DNA of 64,000 bases from Lycium barbarum. Taxonomy: Eukaryota; Streptophyta; Magnoliopsida; Solanales; Solanaceae. A model generated the notes under the pieces. That model was given only the letters and a program-made list of their open reading frames with translations, ran no database searches and had not been told where the DNA came from. The DNA is taken from contig NC_083344.1 of the NCBI RefSeq assembly GCF_019175385.1, positions 22,204,380-22,268,379 of the forward strand. Reading direction: 5' to 3'. The position numbers and the translations under genes were made by a program. Below are positions 23,076-33,707 of the stretch, in pieces (the stretch's first letter is position 1; the number at the start of each line of letters is the position of its first letter).

Positions 23076-26000
23076 TGTTATATCCTGTATTTTCGAATGT
23101 CTGATTATTTGTAAGCTGAGGTGGGGCCCACATGTCAAGATTTTTTTTTGGGGCATGTGACAAGTTATATGAATCTTATATGTAAAGTTAAACACAACTT
23201 GTGAAGGGCCCTGGGGCCAAATCAAAGTGGAAGCCCTCCAAACGAATATTTTTAAGAAAACGTTTTCGGATGACCTGATTTGGAGGGGCACAAACGGCAT
23301 TATAAGTTTGGAATTTGGGAAAACTTCCAGCAACAAAAGTTGTAGATAATTGAAGTAGCTTTCCAACGGTAGGTCGTGGACCTATAGGTGACATCGGGAT
23401 AAGGAGATATGAACGTTTTACGGAAGAAAGGTCAAGCTGGGCAATGAAATGGGCCCAACCCGATTCCAATTCGGGTCAGGCCCATTACCCACGCTTTTTA
23501 ATAGAAAAAATCAGTTTCTCTCCCTCATTTTCAGATCAAGAAGACCTGTAAAACTCTAGAGAAAGAGATAGAGGAGAGCCTAGAGAAAAAAAAACCAGTT
23601 TTTGACCAAAATCGGAGCCCCGAATCCCGAAGCCCATGAAGAGAAAAGTGTTCTACGTCGCGTTGCCTTCGGTTTGAGCTAAAAATCAACTAAAACTAAG
23701 AGGGTGGACGTGGTGTCTGTGCACTTAAGGTATGAATAAGGCTCTTTTTCATTGTTTACAAGTTTAATTAGAGTTTTAACGGATTAGAACGAAGAAAATA
23801 GCGTGATAAATTAGTTTGTTGGTATGGTTGAATTGTAGAATGGGGTTTGAAGAAAATTTTAGATGAAAACAAATGTATCTAACTTCTAGAATGTGGAGGA
23901 TGTTGTTAGTGTTAATTTTGACCTCTTTGCGGAAATAAAATTATTAAATAGTTATATCGCGAATTGGTTGGTTGGGAAAATTTGGAAAATAATGTGCGGG
24001 CTGTTTTATGGCATATGTTGGTGTTGGAAATGATGTTAATATATTTGGTATTGTTGTTGATGTGTTGTTTGCTGAATTGTAATTCTGGGCTGGGCATATG
24101 TACAGGGGAGGTGCTGCCCAAATTTATATAGACAAATAGTGAATTAAAGAATGCTATAAGTCTACTATTGACAATTGGTAACAATGACCATTTGTAGATT
24201 TCGGGCGAAACGGGAATTGAATCTGAACGAGCGTAGAGCGCAACTAAGGTATGTAAAGTCTCTCCCTTCATTCCTTGGCATGTTCTAAACATAAGAGGCT
24301 CGAACGCGAGCCTTAGATACGACCATGTTCCGAGAAATTAGAGATTGAAATTGGCTCCAAATCGTTCAGTAAGATTGAACTAGTTTTTTTATAAATTGTC
24401 GCCAAAGCGACCAATATGTATGTAACTTTCACAAATAAAGTCGGAATGCCCTAAAACTCTCATGGATGACTCCATAAGACCTATGATCCATAATTTACGT
24501 ACGTCACCTCGGTTCAGCCCAAGATGGGCCCACAAAACCTGATATTTTCTGTATGAATCTAATTAACTCATTTTTGTCCGAAACTCACAGGTAACTTTTG
24601 GTTATTGTTCTGTCTGCCATATGATAAGTGTTATGACGATATTTATGAGTCTTATAGTATATTTTGACGTCTGGACATCTTATTCTGATGAAATCTGTCG
24701 TGCCATCCCAAATGACATATATGTATATTATGAATATTGTCTTATTACTTTGATTTGACCTACCGTTTGGCCTACTCCAGTTCATTGAGTCTGTGTAACG
24801 ATTTGTATGCATATGGTTTCTCATTAGTCTGTTCGTGGATGCCTCAATGTTTCCTTCACTGCGCCCGGGCCAGGTTCTGTTATTCGTGCACATTCCACTG
24901 CATTATTCACCGCGTCCCTCGGTGTGCGGGCCGGGTTCTGTTTACATCTGTATATGATTTGGTGTTGTGTTTGTATGGGGATGGCGGCCAGGATGGCATA
25001 TGATCTGATCTGTCTGTCCACCGCGTCCCGTACTAAGAGGGTCGGGATCTGTTACCGCGTCCCTCACCAGAGGGCCGGGATCTGATATATATGATATCTG
25101 TATCTGTATATGCTTATGACTCTGCATGCATGATTCTGTCTGTTACACTTCTGTATGTCTTATCTGGATTATGACTCCGTCTGTTACACTTCCGGAAATC
25201 TGAGTCGATCTATGACTCCGTCTGTTACACTTCTGCATATCTGGTTTGGAATATGACTCTGTCTGTTACACTTCCGGAAATCTGAGTCGAACTATGACTC
25301 CGTCTGTTACAGTTCTGCATGTCTGGTTTGGAATATGACTCTATCTGTTACACTTCTGGAAATCTAATTCGGATAATGATCTTGTCTGTTTCACTTCTGT
25401 ATGTCTGACTCAAACTATGATTCAGTCTGTTACACTTCTGTACCTCTGACTCTGATTACAATTATGTCAGCCACTTTCTGTGCCCTGATCCATATGATGA
25501 TTTTGCCAGCTATACTCTGTACCTCTAGTTCACAATACGACTCTGTCGGCTAGACCCCGTACTTACGATACATATTGTGGTTCTGTCCATGCACTCTGTA
25601 TTTCTATTTCGGATTCGGGTTCGACTCTGTCTGCTATATCTCTGTACTTCTGGTTCGGACTATGATTATGTTTGTTATATTTCCGCTTTACATACTCGGT
25701 ACATTTTCCGTACTGACCCCCTCTTCTTCGGGGGCTGCGTTCATGCCGCGCAGGTACTCCCAGGTGAGTTGAAGACAGTATAGAAGATGTTCCAGTGCAG
25801 ATGGCAAGCTCCAATAGTTCCCGGAGTGCTGCCGAGTCAGAGTTTGTATGTTATGCTTTCTGGACTACGTTAGAGACTTTGCAGACAGTGTCATGGGTAT
25901 TGTTTGTCAGTATGTAAGCAGCTCCGTCAGTCGATATGCCGGTCTGTGTTATGTACTAAATTTTGTATGATTATAGATTTGTTCTTCTTGGAAGCTACGA

Positions 26001-26157
26001 GAAAGAACTTTCTGGAAAAAAAAATTTACTATGTATTTTATCTTATTCGACTTAAAAGGTTTGATGTGATTTTATGTGCAGTAAGAGTCTGAGGGTTCGT
26101 TCGGCTCTATGTAAGGGTCGGGTGCCCATCACACCCTAGCGGAATTGGGGTGTGACA
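23076..26157 (+). repeat. R5 3' LTR
   Basis: 3082 bp, very similar to 18080-21172. The splice-acceptor-like module is at 25689-25753. It ends GGGGTGTGACA, followed by the TSD. Confidence 0.97.
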
Positions 26158-26441
26158 ATGACGATCATGATTAATCCATAATATAATCGGAGGTGTTCGA
26201 CCTTACGTCACTCCGATAGGAACACAACTCTCATTGGGCTCTCATGCATGCTGCGTATATTATGTATGTGTAAAGATATATATGATATGAAAATGTTTTC
26301 AGGGGAAGTGGGGAAAGGTGAGGCGCTATAGACGCATAGCCACCTGTACAGCTGGCGTATCATGATTTCATCCCGGACGCGGGGTGCCCGGACGCGGGGT
26401 ATATTGGTGATGGATCGGGTCGTACGTTCCTCGGCACTAAC

Positions 26442-26503
<62 letters not shown>

Positions 26504-27081
26504 ATACATGGATCGGGCTGCACGTTCCGCAGCAATATATGATATGAAGTAAGTCAGCATGTGCTATTTCTTCTATACGAGACAGTCACATACAATTGAT
26601 CCTTATTGATGTTTCCTTTATCTCATTGATGTATTTCCATTGTTATGCCTTACATACTCAGTACAATATTCGTACTGACGTCCGTTTTCTTTGGACGCTG
26701 TGTTCATGCCCACAGGTAGACAGAGAGGCGGCGCAGACCTATAGGAGCTATCAGCAGATTTACAGGAGCATTCCACTATTTTGGAGGTGCCAGTCGGGCT
26801 ATGCTTTTGTATATATTTGTATATGTCTAGTTCTCCAGTAGAGGCTCGTAGATACGTAGTGTGGGTTATGGGGTCTCCCAAAGTTATATACATATACGTG
26901 CATATTATTTTGATAGCTTATGTTTATGAAAGCATTTATGTTTCAAGCGAAAGATGATTTCTTTATGATTTGAATATAAATTGATTAAAAGAGCATTAAA
27001 TTAGTAGAATAAGTCATAGAGCGAGCGGTGCTCGGTGGTTAGCCCCGGGTACCCGTCGCGGCCCCTAGCTGGGTCGTGACA
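26158..27081 (+). repeat. R4 5' LTR, second part
   Basis: Resumes after R5 at the ATGAC TSD and ends GGGTCGTGACA at 27081. It holds the GGACGCGGGGTGCCC direct repeat (about 26374-26400), the GGATCGGGTCGTACG motif, a (TA)n tract at about 26449-26499 much longer than in the 3' LTR, and the splice-acceptor-like module at 26651-26715. Confidence 0.95.
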
Positions 27082-27085
27082 AAAG

Positions 27086-27098
27086 TGGTATCAGAGCA
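27086..27098 (+). other. R4 primer-binding site
   Basis: TGGTATCAGAGCA, 4 nt after the LTR end. Confidence 0.95.
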
Positions 27099-27140
27099 GT
27101 TCGGTCTTAGGAAGTGTCTACGAGCCGTGTCTAGTAGAGT

Positions 27141-27179
27141 CTTGTTTATGGTGTGTTGCGCGCCACATTAATAAACAGG
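27141..27179 (+). promoter_or_regulatory. R4 dimerisation-type hairpin (GCGCGC loop)
   Basis: Outer stem CTTGTTTAT with ATAAACAGG, inner stem GTGTG (27151-27155) with CACAT (27164-27168), loop TT plus GCGCGC (27158-27163). It starts 43 nt after the PBS. It has the same layout as R3 but a different, still self-complementary, loop. Confidence 0.85.
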
Positions 27180-27294
27180 AGGCTACAGGGCATTTAAGAA
27201 AAATGACCATCTTTTATCATAAGAAATCGTGCGATAGAGCTGTATTATAAGATTATCCCCTCTCTAACGGTGTGTTATAATTTCAGCGAAGCTG

Positions 27295-28146
27295 ATGAAG
27301 GGAAAAGCTTCCGCAGCCCAGAAGGGCAAGATGGTGGTTGAAGAAGGGCTCGAGCAAGAGCTGTCTATAGATATGGAGGAGGGCGAACCTCAGAATAAGG
27401 CCCCACCTCGGTTTTCCCATACTTCACCCACTTTAGAGGATCAAAGGGGAGCCTCAACTTTAGCTCCAGCATTCCCCGATCCTCCCCCAGATGCCTCGGG
27501 CCAAGAGATGAGACATGCTATTCTTTTACTGACTCAATTGGTTGCCACTCAAGCTCAGCCGCAGGATGTGGGCCACGGTAACAGAGGTTGGAGAAAGGGA
27601 TATAATTCTTCAGGGTTTGATCATGACTTTAGGGGTGACTCGAGGCAACAATTCTCTAGGCACTCAGTTCGTTTCACAAGTGGTGCTCCTCCGCAGTTTC
27701 CTAGACTCAGATTTTATGGACCTACCTATACTAGGTCACCCCAAAGTCTCAGAGTTTCCAATTCCAGAATTCGGAGTAGTTCTAGTCAGACGAAATTCTC
27801 GGTACCACGATGTACTCAGTGTCGCAGGTTACATAGGGGACCCTGTCGTTTTGGCTCGGATGTTTGTTATGCCTGTGCTCGGCCATGCCATTTAAAGCGT
27901 GACTGCCCATCGCTACGTGGTAAAGCTAAGGTTCGAACTACGAGAGTGGTAGTTGACTCTTCGTCATCGGTACGCCTCCCAAGGCCAGGGCCACATGTGT
28001 TAGTAGGTGCTGGTAGAGACCAAAGAGGGACGCCTAGTCCGAGTAGATCCCGGCGTCATATCCATGCATTTACTGAGCGACAAGATCTTGAGTCTTTCCC
28101 TGATATCGCCCCAGGTACATTGCCAGTATCCTTTTACGATATGTAA
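27295..28146 (+). CDS. Capsid-less Gag-like ORF of R4 (283 aa)
   Basis: Open for 283 codons, starting about 200 nt after the PBS and downstream of a pyrimidine-rich stretch ending TTTCAG. The N-terminal half is charged and low-complexity. The segment around MRHAILLLTQLVATQAQ looks like the entry to a Gypsy capsid, but the capsid itself is missing and an arginine- and serine-rich linker follows directly. Residues 191-204 form a C-X2-C-X4-H-X4-C zinc knuckle (C191, C194, H199, C204), preceded by another Cys pair (CTQC). Such a protein could bind element RNA but not form a particle alone. The end runs into a protease entry (LPVSFYD) before the stop. The intact frame suggests recent activity or coding constraint; expression is unproven. 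Confidence 0.75.
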   Translation: MKGKASAAQKGKMVVEEGLEQELSIDMEEGEPQNKAPPRFSHTSPTLEDQRGASTLAPAFPDPPPDASGQEMRHAILLLTQLVATQAQPQDVGHGNRGWRKGYNSSGFDHDFRGDSRQQFSRHSVRFTSGAPPQFPRLRFYGPTYTRSPQSLRVSNSRIRSSSSQTKFSVPRCTQCRRLHRGPCRFGSDVCYACARPCHLKRDCPSLRGKAKVRTTRVVVDSSSSVRLPRPGPHVLVGAGRDQRGTPSPSRSRRHIHAFTERQDLESFPDIAPGTLPVSFYDM

Positions 28147-28240
28147 GCATCGATTGATTTGGGCCTTATGCTGTCATATATTACTTCAGATGTTATTGAC
28201 TGTGTTAGAGTAAAAGACTGGGTCAATCAAGCAAAGTGAG
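28147..28240 (+). pseudogene. Protease stub of R4
   Basis: Continuing the frame past the TAA at 28144 gives SIDLGLMLSYITSDVID, a remnant of the aspartic protease entry. The D-P-G-S active-site stretch has been altered to D-L-G-L. It ends within about 30 codons; no reverse transcriptase follows. Confidence 0.6.
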
Positions 28241-30965
28241 ATGTCCATATTTGTTAGTGAACCAGTGATAGCCAGAATCGTGATTTACGAGTAAGTTGAT
28301 TGACAGCGAGTAAATATAAATAATATGTGTATGTATATGGATATTGGAATCCTAAACTAAGTGTGCAGGCACAACTTATGAGACAAGCACTATTATTTAT
28401 ACCCTTTAATAGTAAGTGATCTTGTGTTGTTCGTTTACGTATTAGGTGTGTCCCGATATATGTCCCATTGAGACATCGGACGTGTTTCCTGGGCTATGTG
28501 CAGGTTCGGGATTGTTATGTTTACAAGAGAAAGTCTGCCGAAATTTTCCTAGCATCTAAAAGAGATAAGATATAAGCTGGTGACATGTTCTAGTGAGAAG
28601 AGATGTGAATGGCAGGACGTGATTAAGTTAGGAGTATCGTTAACAACTACACGAGGTGAGTTAAATACTATTGGAGGGATAGTAACAATAGTTATAAGGT
28701 AGTACTAAAGCATGTCATAGGAGGAAAAGGGTAACTCCAATAGAGTGTGGTACTGAAGTATTGATGGAAGGGATAAGCACGAGGAAGATACGATAAGTTT
28801 ATTGGCAAAATAAAGTGACGGCATCACGTAGACAGAGATACGGGTATGAAGGACTATAATGAATGTAAATACATTGGTGAAGTGACTTATGTGGTAAGTG
28901 AAATAGGGATAATCAGAAAGAGAAACAGTTTAAGTATGCTCACTTCGTAAAGTTTAATCTATTTTATGAGCAAGATTTGCGAATGATACCAAGAAGTGTC
29001 ACTCTATAGAGTTGATTATGATCAGGATATAATGAGGACAGAGCGATAACTGGGATACACAGTAAGTAAAGTATAGCAAGGAAACGACTAAAAATGTGAC
29101 ATGCCCCATATGAACAGGGGGTGAATGCAAGTATGAAGCCAACAGGCGAGCCATGGGGCAGTAGATGAAGAAGCTTATAAAGCCTTGTTAAAGGAAAGTC
29201 CAACATGGAGGTTCTTCAATGACAAGAAATGATGGCAAGCAATGACAAAAAGGTAAGTCAACTTGATAAAGAAACTAGAGAAAAGTGATATGACAAAGTC
29301 GTAGTAGTTTGTGATTGGTATAATTAAGAGTAAAAGAGCATGAGGCATAAGGGGTATTAGTTACGCATGAGACTTAGACCCTCGAGAACAAAGATGACGT
29401 TACAAGCGAACTTTGACCAAAAAAAAAAAAAGAGGGGTAAGTGATATTATATCGATAGTGTGGATAACTAGACCTACTACTGTTGTGAGCACCCTTATGG
29501 GACGAAAGTTGTTAATTGGAGCGGATTTAGATATTGAATTATAACTACCAAAGGAGCTAAGTAAAATACATTATTGTTCGGATTGCTATGCCAATTGTAT
29601 CACTCAATTACAAAGCTGCAAGGTGAGTATGTTAAGACCTCCCACATGAATTATCGTAGTTATAAATTATGGGAAACAACACAAATGAGATATAGTATAT
29701 TAAGGGATATGTGAATTAAAGATTTGAAAGTGAGGCAACAGAATTAAGAATAGTACAAGCAAAACCCTTAAAGGGGGGGGGGGGGGGAAGCGAGCAAAAA
29801 GAATACAAGTGTAGAAATTGGAATGATGGACCCTAAGATGTAAGAGATATACTCTAGAACTAAGAGTGAGAGTTGTACAGAAAAAAGACTAACGACTGGT
29901 GAATAAAGGAATACGAATTGAGCAGGCATCTGAGGCTGTACTGGAAATCATCCGCGAAGACCTTGAACCCTATGATATTGGGAGCAAATAACTCAAGGGA
30001 CATTACAAAGGATGGCGATGTGATACTAGGACGGAGACAAATGTACTAATGATAGAGTCGTTGTAATGATATTGTGATTTATAAGCGACAATTGAGAAAA
30101 GGACTTACGGTTTTCTATAGTAGGATGTAAGATATAAAGATCAAATAAAATCAAATGAATAAAGGAAGGAAGAAAGAACGACGCGATAAGTTGCTACGGA
30201 TAGACAAAAGATTTTGGGGTGCGAATAATCACCGAGCCTCGTCGTAGTCGGGTACGCGAAACACCGGACCTTCGTAGTCGGGCTTGCTATGTAAATGATG
30301 TGAATATGAATATGACTATGGATACAATATGTAAATGAGTACGATTATGAATATGGATGCAAATACGGACACATGTACATGTATAGATGTGTATGTACAC
30401 AAATCATGCAAGAACAATTATGCAACTTGCAAGTAATTATACGTCGCCCATGAACCCAAGTGGGTACTTAGAAAGAAGTAAACAGGAATAGTGTGATTAT
30501 GATACCCCCGAGTCAGTTGAGGGGAAATATAGGGTAAATTGAGTTGAAATGTGGAGTTGGGATTAGTGTGTTAGGGGCAAATAGGATAATTACTCTGAAT
30601 ATGACATAAGTGCATGCTATACGCTTACTACAGTATCCTAGGATGTGACAACCTACGAACGCAATAAGGAAGCAGCCTCAGTCAAGATCTTGTGGCGAGG
30701 CAACCAATGGGAAGAAATGACCTGGAAGGAGAAGAGAAAATGAAATCCATGTACTCGCTTTTATTTTAATTCCCGGGAGAGATTCAACAAGAGATATCAA
30801 CATTTTGAGGTATGTGATGCTTTATCTTCATGATGTTGCGGTCGTTTGTGGCCCTTATTGTTATGGCCCTGTGAGGCATTATATATTATGGGTTGCTGTG
30901 ACAGGTTAGTAGTGCCAGATTACAGAGGAAACTCTAGCGAAATTTCTGTAGAATCTCGAGTGTTT
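28241..30965 (+). other. R4 internal region, no coding seen
   Basis: About 2.7 kb, purine-rich, without recognisable pol. Contains a run of 15 G (29773-29787), an A run near 29419, and short direct repeats near 30240-30280 (GTAGTCGGG). Nothing else noted. Confidence 0.7.
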
Positions 30966-31002
30966 AACATTCGAGGACGAATGTTCCAAAAGGGGGGAAG
31001 AA
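30966..31002 (+). promoter_or_regulatory. R4 PPT-proximal stem-loop and PPT
   Basis: AACATTCG / CGAATGTT around AGGA at 30966-30985, then the PPT CCAAAAGGGGGGAAGAA (30986-31002) against the 3' LTR. Confidence 0.9.
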
Positions 31003-33702
31003 TGTTACACCTCGGAAATTTTTCCGTTAGCATGTGCAAAATAGGCTAATAAGGATAAAATGTGTGTGGCATTTCGAAGGCAAGTAATAAGGTCCCGTAG
31101 ATTGGTATCGAGGAGTTGAACAACTTTTAAGAAGGTTCCATAAGGATCGGAAATGAAACAAAGTAAAGAAAATAAGATTCAGTGAACTGGGAGTATACGG
31201 TCCATTATACGGACCGTAAAAGTGTTTTACGGTCCATTATACGGACCGCAGAAGCGTCACAGAAAAGACTGACTGAAGGGTGAGTTTTACGGTGTACTAT
31301 ACGGACCGTATAACGGTTTGACGGTCCGTAAAATGAATCGTCAAAGTGTCACAGAATGAGGTTGAGAGAAGGTCAGTTTTACGGTGAATTATACGGACCG
31401 TATAACGATTATACGGCCCGTCAAATGGATCGTCAAATGGTCACAGAGAGGGGCGATCACTGAGTCCATTTTACGGTCAGTTATACGGACCGTATAAATT
31501 TATACGGACTGTATAACGAACCGTATAATGACATCGGGACTGAAGTGTGTTTTATAAAAATATGATCCAAAGTTTCATTTTTCATTTCCCATTTTCTCCT
31601 ACATGATCCTCTCTCTCTCTAGAACCTTCCACACACTTCTAAACCAAGAATTCAAGTAAGAATCAAGATCAATAACAACCAAATTAGAGGAATTAAGAGT
31701 GTGGAACTCCTCATTGTTCATTTAAGCCAAGAAATTCCCTAGATGGTGGAACTAGGGTTTTGTGAAAGTGAAGTATTTCAACTCAAGGTTTGTTCAATCA
31801 CCATCCAAGGTATGTCTCATGACTTTATCAAGTTATTTAAGTGTTAGAAGACTAAGGAAAGCTGGAATTGTAGAAAGATATGGAAAATGGGTCTTAAAAG
31901 GGTGAATAATGCCACTAGTGAATAATGATGGAATTAAATCATGGAAGTTGAGGTGTTATAGTTATGAATATGCTAGAAATGCTGCTTTTATCATGAAATA
32001 AGTATTAAAGGTGCGGAAACCCGATAATAAGCTATATGGATAAAAATGGGGAAAATTGGAGGAAATTGGTGGAATGTGATGAGGGTATGTAAATGATGTT
32101 TGTTGATTGTGATATTGTGGTGAATGTTGGATGTTGATATAGAACATGGGAAAAGTAGCATAAACAAAGGAAGTGCCGCCCAATTTTCTTTAGAAATAGT
32201 GACGCGTTCTTATAGTCCATCAACTAATGATAATTCGAATTCCCTTATGAAGGTAACGACGCGATATTGAAGAAGAGCAAGTGAACGATATTTAGCTAAG
32301 CAAACAAGGTATGTTAAGGCTTGTCCCTTTCCTTCAAAGGCATGACTCCCATGTTACGACTTCATGAATGCTTCCATAGCTTCCTCATTTTCCAAAGCTA
32401 AACGTTTATGATTCCTCTCTTGATAACCCGTGAATGTTTTCCAAAATGTTGTGTCTTTCCAAAATGAAGGTTTATGATTTCGTAAGATTTTATGATCATA
32501 ATGATGGACACGCTTTTGCAATGACGAATATGATGTCAAGACGAGAATATTTTCCTATTTGATTATGATGTTGATGGTTCCGGGTTTAAAGGTTCCAAGT
32601 TTATGTTTTCAATAACGATATAAGAATATCGAGCTATTTCGTGATTTCTAAATTTTATTCATGGATGACGACTATACTTCCCTTATGATTTCCAAAAGTA
32701 TACGAAGTGACTTCTTACAAGATGGTGACCCTACTTTCTGTTCTTTTTATATTAGATTTCGTTGATAGTCTCGCCTTATGATGATTGTCCCTTCAAGGCG
32801 AGACATGACGATCATGATTAATCCATAATATAATCAGAGGTGTTCGACCTTACGTCACTCCGATAGGAACACAACTCTCCTTGGGCTCTCATGCATGCTG
32901 CGTATATTATGTATGTGTATAGATATATATGATATGAAAATGTTTTCAGGGGAAGTGGGGAAAGGTGAGGCGCTATAGACGCATAGCCACCTGTACAGCT
33001 GGCGTATCATGATTTCATCCCGGACGCGGTGTGCCCGGACGCGGGGTATATGGGTGATGGATCGGGCCGTACGTTCCTCGGCACTAACAGATATATATAT
33101 ATATATATGATGATACATGGATCGGGCTGCACGTTCCGCAGCAATATATGATATGATGATGGATATGAAGTAAGTCAGCATGTGCTATTTCTTCTATACG
33201 AGACAGTCACATACAGTTGATCCTTATTGATGATTCCTTTATCTCATTGATGTATTTCCATTGTTATGCCTTACATACTCAATACAATATTCGTACTGAC
33301 GTCCGTTTTCTTTGGACGCTGTGTTCATGCCCACAGGTAGACAGAGAGGCGGCGCAGACCTATAGGAGCTATCAGTAGATTTACAAGAGCACTCCACTAT
33401 TTCGGAGGTGCCAGTCGGGCTATGCTTTTCTATATATTTGTATTTGTCTAGTTCTCCAGTAGAGGCTCGTAGATACGCAGTGTGGGTTATGGGGTCTCCC
33501 AAAGTTATATACATATACGTGCATATTATTTTGATAGCTTATGTTTATGAAAGCATTTATGTTTCAAGCGAAAGATGATTTCTTTATGATTTGAATATAA
33601 ATTGATTAAAAGAGCATTAAATTAGTAGAATAAGTCATAGAGCGAGCGGTGCTCGGTGGTTAGCCCCGGGTACCCGTCGCGGCCCCTAGCTGGGTCGTGA
33701 CA
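31003..33702 (+). repeat. R4 3' LTR
   Basis: 2700 bp, uninterrupted, and the reference for the split 5' LTR. Palindrome cluster at about 31197-31530, TATA-like box at 31553-31562, splice-acceptor-like module at 33272-33336, short (TA)n at about 33090-33107. Confidence 0.96.
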
Positions 33703-33707
33703 GCTCT

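Larger units (their letters stand above)
18080..26157 (+). mobile_element. R5: LARD-like LTR retrotransposon, youngest insertion
   Basis: 8078 bp. Starts TGTTATATCCTG and ends GGGGTGTGACA. TSD ATGAC at 18075-18079 and 26158-26162; the 3' LTR of R4 shows the uninterrupted sequence near 32803-32811. The LTRs are 3093 and 3082 bp, and my by-eye count is about 50 substitutions between them (about 1.7%). The internal region is only 1903 bp, with a PBS, the dimerisation-type hairpin, a degraded 5S-like domain, a 41-bp repeat array and a PPT, but no gag or pol. Confidence 0.97.
16317..33702 (+). mobile_element. R4: TR-GAG-like LTR retrotransposon
   Basis: Starts TGTTACACCTCGG at 16317 and ends GGGTCGTGACA at 33702, flanked by GCTCT at 16312-16316 and 33703-33707. 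The paralogous empty site is present at 8892-8896. Net length without R5 is about 9.3 kb: LTRs of about 2.7 kb and an internal region at 27082-31002 with PBS, a gag-like ORF without capsid, and a PPT. There is no pol apart from a protease stub. It needs proteins from another element. Confidence 0.96.
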
